A DNA stretch of 23,746 bases from a bacterium (GTDB taxonomy: Bacteria > Bacillota > Bacilli > Lactobacillales > Streptococcaceae): NCBI GenBank assembly GCA_905221505.1, contig CAJNDL010000031.1, positions 1-23,746 of the forward strand, written 5' to 3'. The position numbers were made by a program, and so were the translations under genes. Numbering within the stretch: position 1 is the first letter of the stretch; the number at the start of each line of letters is the position of its first letter. Positions 21,581-23,746 of the stretch are shown here, in pieces. Below the pieces are notes generated by a model. It saw only the letters and a program-made list of their open reading frames with translations. It ran no database searches and was not told the origin of the DNA.

Positions 21581-22855
21581 ACTAATAGATGATAAAATTT
21601 CTTTCGGCGATTTTCTAAATAAGAATAGGAAACAAAGGGCTACAGACAAGCAACTAAGCAGAACTAGAAAAACATAGGATTCTGCAAATGATAGGCTGCT
21701 GGTTGATAAACTACTTGCTTTGGCTAGCGTATCTTGTAAACTTGCCTGATCTCCACTTGCTAGTAGAGTTTGGAGTAGGTAAGATGTGATGGCGTTTCCT
21801 GCAACAAATGCTGGAAGCAAAGATCCAAGCGATACCAAAACTACCTCTAAACAGAACTGTAGGAAGATTGAGCTTTTGCCTTTTCCAAGTGCAAGTAAAA
21901 TCCCCACTTCGTAAACCCTTTCCCTCAACCAGAGAGACAAGACCAAAATTAAGGCTCCTGCTCCTGCTATCAACATCCCATAAAGGAAGATGGTGAGGAA
22001 GGTTTGGAAGGTTGCTACTGAGTCTTTGATTTGTTCAAAGGCCTTGTTTTCCTTCTCGACTTGGTAACCTTGACTTTCTAAAGCCAAGTTTTCCACCTGC
22101 TTCATGAGTCCGTCCATTTCCTTAGGATTTTCTATATAGAAGCGAGCTGCACTGACTAGAGATTCACCATTTCCCAAAAGGGTTTGGCTACTTTCATAGT
22201 CTGTAAAGACCTGGTTTTCACTGAAGTCAGATGACAAGCCTGTAAATTTCTCTTGTTTTTTACCAGAAAAAATTCCGACAATCTCAAACTCTACTGTTTG
22301 CCCTTTTCCAGATTCTGACTGACCAGCATCCAAGCCAATCTTGTCATGAAGCGAAAGACCGTTCTTCTTGGCCAACTCTTCGTGGATTAGGATTTTCTTG
22401 GAATCCCCTTTTTGAAGGTATCGCCCTTCTTTTAGGTTGAAAGCCGAACTAGTAAAAGTAACATCCTTGGCTGAATCTTCAAGAGCCGTTAAGCTAACCA
22501 AATTCTTGTCCGCTGCTGACAAATCATCACGTTCTACGCTCTGCTCACCACTCACTACTTCCTTGTCTTTCAGTTTTGCGACCGTTTCGAGTTCGGGAGA
22601 GACATTTTCCAGTCCCTTAATCTTGCTAACGGATGCTAGGTCTGATAACTTAAAAGTCTGACCATTTTCTATCTTCTTAATAGAAAAAGATGTGTTGAGT
22701 GATTTATAAAGATTGGTTTCCACTGTTTTGTTGGACTTCATCAGAGTCAAACAGGCTGAAATTCCGGCCAATAGGACCAATAAAATCAGAAATAAAATAA
22801 AACTTCTCAGCCGTTTTCTACTGACATAAGCCCAAGCTCTTTGGATTGGATTCAT
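21578..22855 (-). CDS. vex1: Vex1, FtsX-like ABC exporter permease
   Basis: A 425-residue permease with the same layout as Vex3: N-terminal helix (~15-36), extracellular domain (~40-285), three C-terminal helices, and the FtsX motif LRERVYEVGILLALG. It heterodimerises with Vex3. GGAGGTGACAA before the ATG is a strong ribosome site. It is the first gene of the vex cluster. Its stop codon coincides with the end of the BOX element, but the length is as I recall for pneumococcus, so no truncation is suggested. Confidence 0.92.
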   Translation of the reverse strand: MNPIQRAWAYVSRKRLRSFILFLILLVLLAGISACLTLMKSNKTVETNLYKSLNTSFSIKKIENGQTFKLSDLASVSKIKGLENVSPELETVAKLKDKEVVSGEQSVERDDLSAADKNLVSLTALEDSAKDVTFTSSAFNLKEGRYLQKGDSKKILIHEELAKKNGLSLHDKIGLDAGQSESGKGQTVEFEIVGIFSGKKQEKFTGLSSDFSENQVFTDYESSQTLLGNGESLVSAARFYIENPKEMDGLMKQVENLALESQGYQVEKENKAFEQIKDSVATFQTFLTIFLYGMLIAGAGALILVLSLWLRERVYEVGILLALGKGKSSIFLQFCLEVVLVSLGSLLPAFVAGNAITSYLLQTLLASGDQASLQDTLAKASSLSTSSLSFAESYVFLVLLSCLSVALCFLFLFRKSPKEILSSIS

Positions 22856-22880
22856 TTGTCACCTCCATATTTGTAAGACT

Positions 22881-22886
22881 ATTATA
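22881..22886 (-). promoter_or_regulatory. Likely -10 of vex promoter
   Basis: On the minus strand TATAAT about 25 bases before the vex1 start; no convincing -35 at 16-18 bases. The leader would be short. Confidence 0.4.
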
Positions 22887-22916
22887 AAACCCAAATATGA
22901 AATGTTTATGAAATAC

Positions 22917-22970
22917 GAAAAAAAGAACTAGAGTTCTCACAAATGAGTGATGTTTCTAGTTCTTTTTGAT
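22917..22970. terminator. Terminator of LPXTG protein gene
   Basis: AAAAGAACTAGA pairs perfectly with TCTAGTTCTTTT, with an inner TCTCAC-AAA-TGAGTGA-like pairing; T runs on both strands. On the minus strand it ends the surface protein gene before vex1. Confidence 0.85.
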
Positions 22971-23023
22971 TTACAAAGACTTTATGCAGGGAAAGCTACC
23001 AATGATCAGATGAGATCATCTAT

Positions 23024-23746
23024 TTATGCTTCCTCTTCATCGTCTTTTTTCTTTTTGGCAAATAGCAAACCAAATGCCCCAAGAAGAGAGAGAACTCCTA
23101 ATGCACCTGTAGCACGGTCTTCTTGTGTACCAGTATTTGGCAATACTGCTTGCGGTTGAGAAACTGATGGATTCGTTTCTGACACTTCATTCGGCAATTG
23201 AGCAGGCACTTCAACTGTTTGACTTGGTTGTTCAGCCGGTTGAGTAGCTGGCACCTCAGCAGGGGTAGCAGTATCCGGTCTACGATTTGTATCGTCAGAT
23301 GGTGTAGCTGGTCTTTGTTGAGCGTCACCTGTGTCAATCACTGGCGCATCTGGGGCTGTTGTGTCTGTTGCGTTCTTAGCGGCACTTGCTCCTGATGTGT
23401 TATTTGATGCGTCTGTGGCTGTCGCTGTCACATCTCCTACTGGAATGTTTTCGGTTGGCGTAATCGTTACTTTGCCGTTGGCTCCTGCTGTGCCACGTCC
23501 AATTTCTTTTCCTCCAGCTGTTAACACGACTGTTGAGCCTGGCTCTGCTGTTACTTCGATTGGTGTCTTCGTATTCGCTTTGCCTGTTAGGTCTGTGTCA
23601 ATCACTGGCGCATCTGGGGCTGTTGTGTCTGTTGCGTTCTTAGCGGCACTTGCTCCTGATGTGTTATTTGATGCGTCTGTGGCTGTCGCTGTCACATCTC
23701 CTACTGGAATGTTTTCGGTTGGCGTAATCGTTACTTTGCCGTTGGC
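23024..23746 (-). CDS. LPXTG-anchored surface protein with Ig-like repeats, C-terminal part
   Basis: The frame is open from the window edge (23746) to the stop at 23024, giving the last ~240 residues of a larger protein. It contains 88-residue repeats ending ...TDTTAPDAPVIDT with EVTAEPGSTVVLTAGGKEIG and GDVTATATDASNNTSG, typical of bacterial Ig-like (Big) adhesin repeats. A Pro/Gln/Thr-rich wall-spanning stretch (PATPSDDTNRRPDTATPAEV...) follows, then the sortase motif LPNTG, a hydrophobic segment and the tail AKKKKDDEEEA. Sortase A would link it to peptidoglycan. Composition is much more GC-rich than the neighbours. Role in adhesion is inferred from architecture. Confidence 0.92.
   Translation of the reverse strand, partial: ANGKVTITPTENIPVGDVTATATDASNNTSGASAAKNATDTTAPDAPVIDTDLTGKANTKTPIEVTAEPGSTVVLTAGGKEIGRGTAGANGKVTITPTENIPVGDVTATATDASNNTSGASAAKNATDTTAPDAPVIDTGDAQQRPATPSDDTNRRPDTATPAEVPATQPAEQPSQTVEVPAQLPNEVSETNPSVSQPQAVLPNTGTQEDRATGALGVLSLLGAFGLLFAKKKKDDEEEA
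23331..23746 (-). repeat. 264-bp coding repeat, identical copies
   Basis: Bases 23331-23482 and 23595-23746 are identical by eye over all 152 bases visible, a period of 264 bases (88 codons). The second copy is cut by the window edge. Confidence 0.85.

Overview
The window looks like chromosomal DNA of a Mitis-group Streptococcus (S. mitis/oralis/pneumoniae relatives). The reasons are AT-rich coding with Firmicute Shine-Dalgarno sites, a BOX-type repeat, the vex1-vex2-vex3-vncR-vncS-fba gene order known from pneumococcus, the nagB/queA pair, and a sortase-anchored LPXTG surface protein. Species is not decided from sequence alone.

Layout. 1-730: 3' part of an IS30-family transposase and its terminal region, rich in TTCCAC/GTGGAA hairpins. 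772-1470: a rhomboid-like membrane protease gene with its own promoter. 1485-1595: a RUP-like hairpin element. 1792-3678: divergent nagB (-) and queA (+); nagB has a consensus promoter with a NagR-type GntR operator in its spacer. 3756-8445: a five-gene minus-strand operon: radical SAM MnmL/YtqA-like, methyltransferase MnmM/YtqB-like, small charged protein, CPA1 Na+/H+ antiporter, YihY-family membrane protein. 8552-8905: a divergent DUF3397 membrane protein. 8986-9294: small membrane protein. 9490-9562: tRNA-Thr(CGU). 9663-12262: three-gene ABC-2 exporter. 12626-15894: accessory-looking segment with an alpha/beta hydrolase, a gene remnant, a MITE-like element, a RelB/RelE toxin-antitoxin pair and an orphan membrane/coiled-coil protein. 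Part of it is bracketed by a direct repeat of the fba 3' end. 16009-16890: fba. 16947-17009: candidate 20-codon ORF. 17031-19012: vncRS two-component system. 19154-22855: vex3, vex2, vex1 (FtsX-type ABC exporter) with small repeats in both intergenic gaps. 23024-23746: 3' end of an LPXTG adhesin with exact 88-residue Ig-like repeats, cut by the window edge.

How genes work together. The MnmL/MnmM pair probably acts in tRNA wobble-uridine modification. NagB links amino-sugar use to glycolysis and fba is a glycolytic enzyme. Vex123 plus VncRS form an exporter/sensor module of the pneumococcal type, but no Pep27-like peptide is visible between vex3 and vncR. Three genes appear to have leaderless transcripts: a good -35/-10 (or extended -10) places +1 on the start codon and no Shine-Dalgarno is present. 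That, the fba-tail repeat bracketing the toxin-antitoxin segment, and the unexplained small ORF next to vncS are the most notable observations. I did not find a clearly novel multi-gene defence or biosynthetic system.
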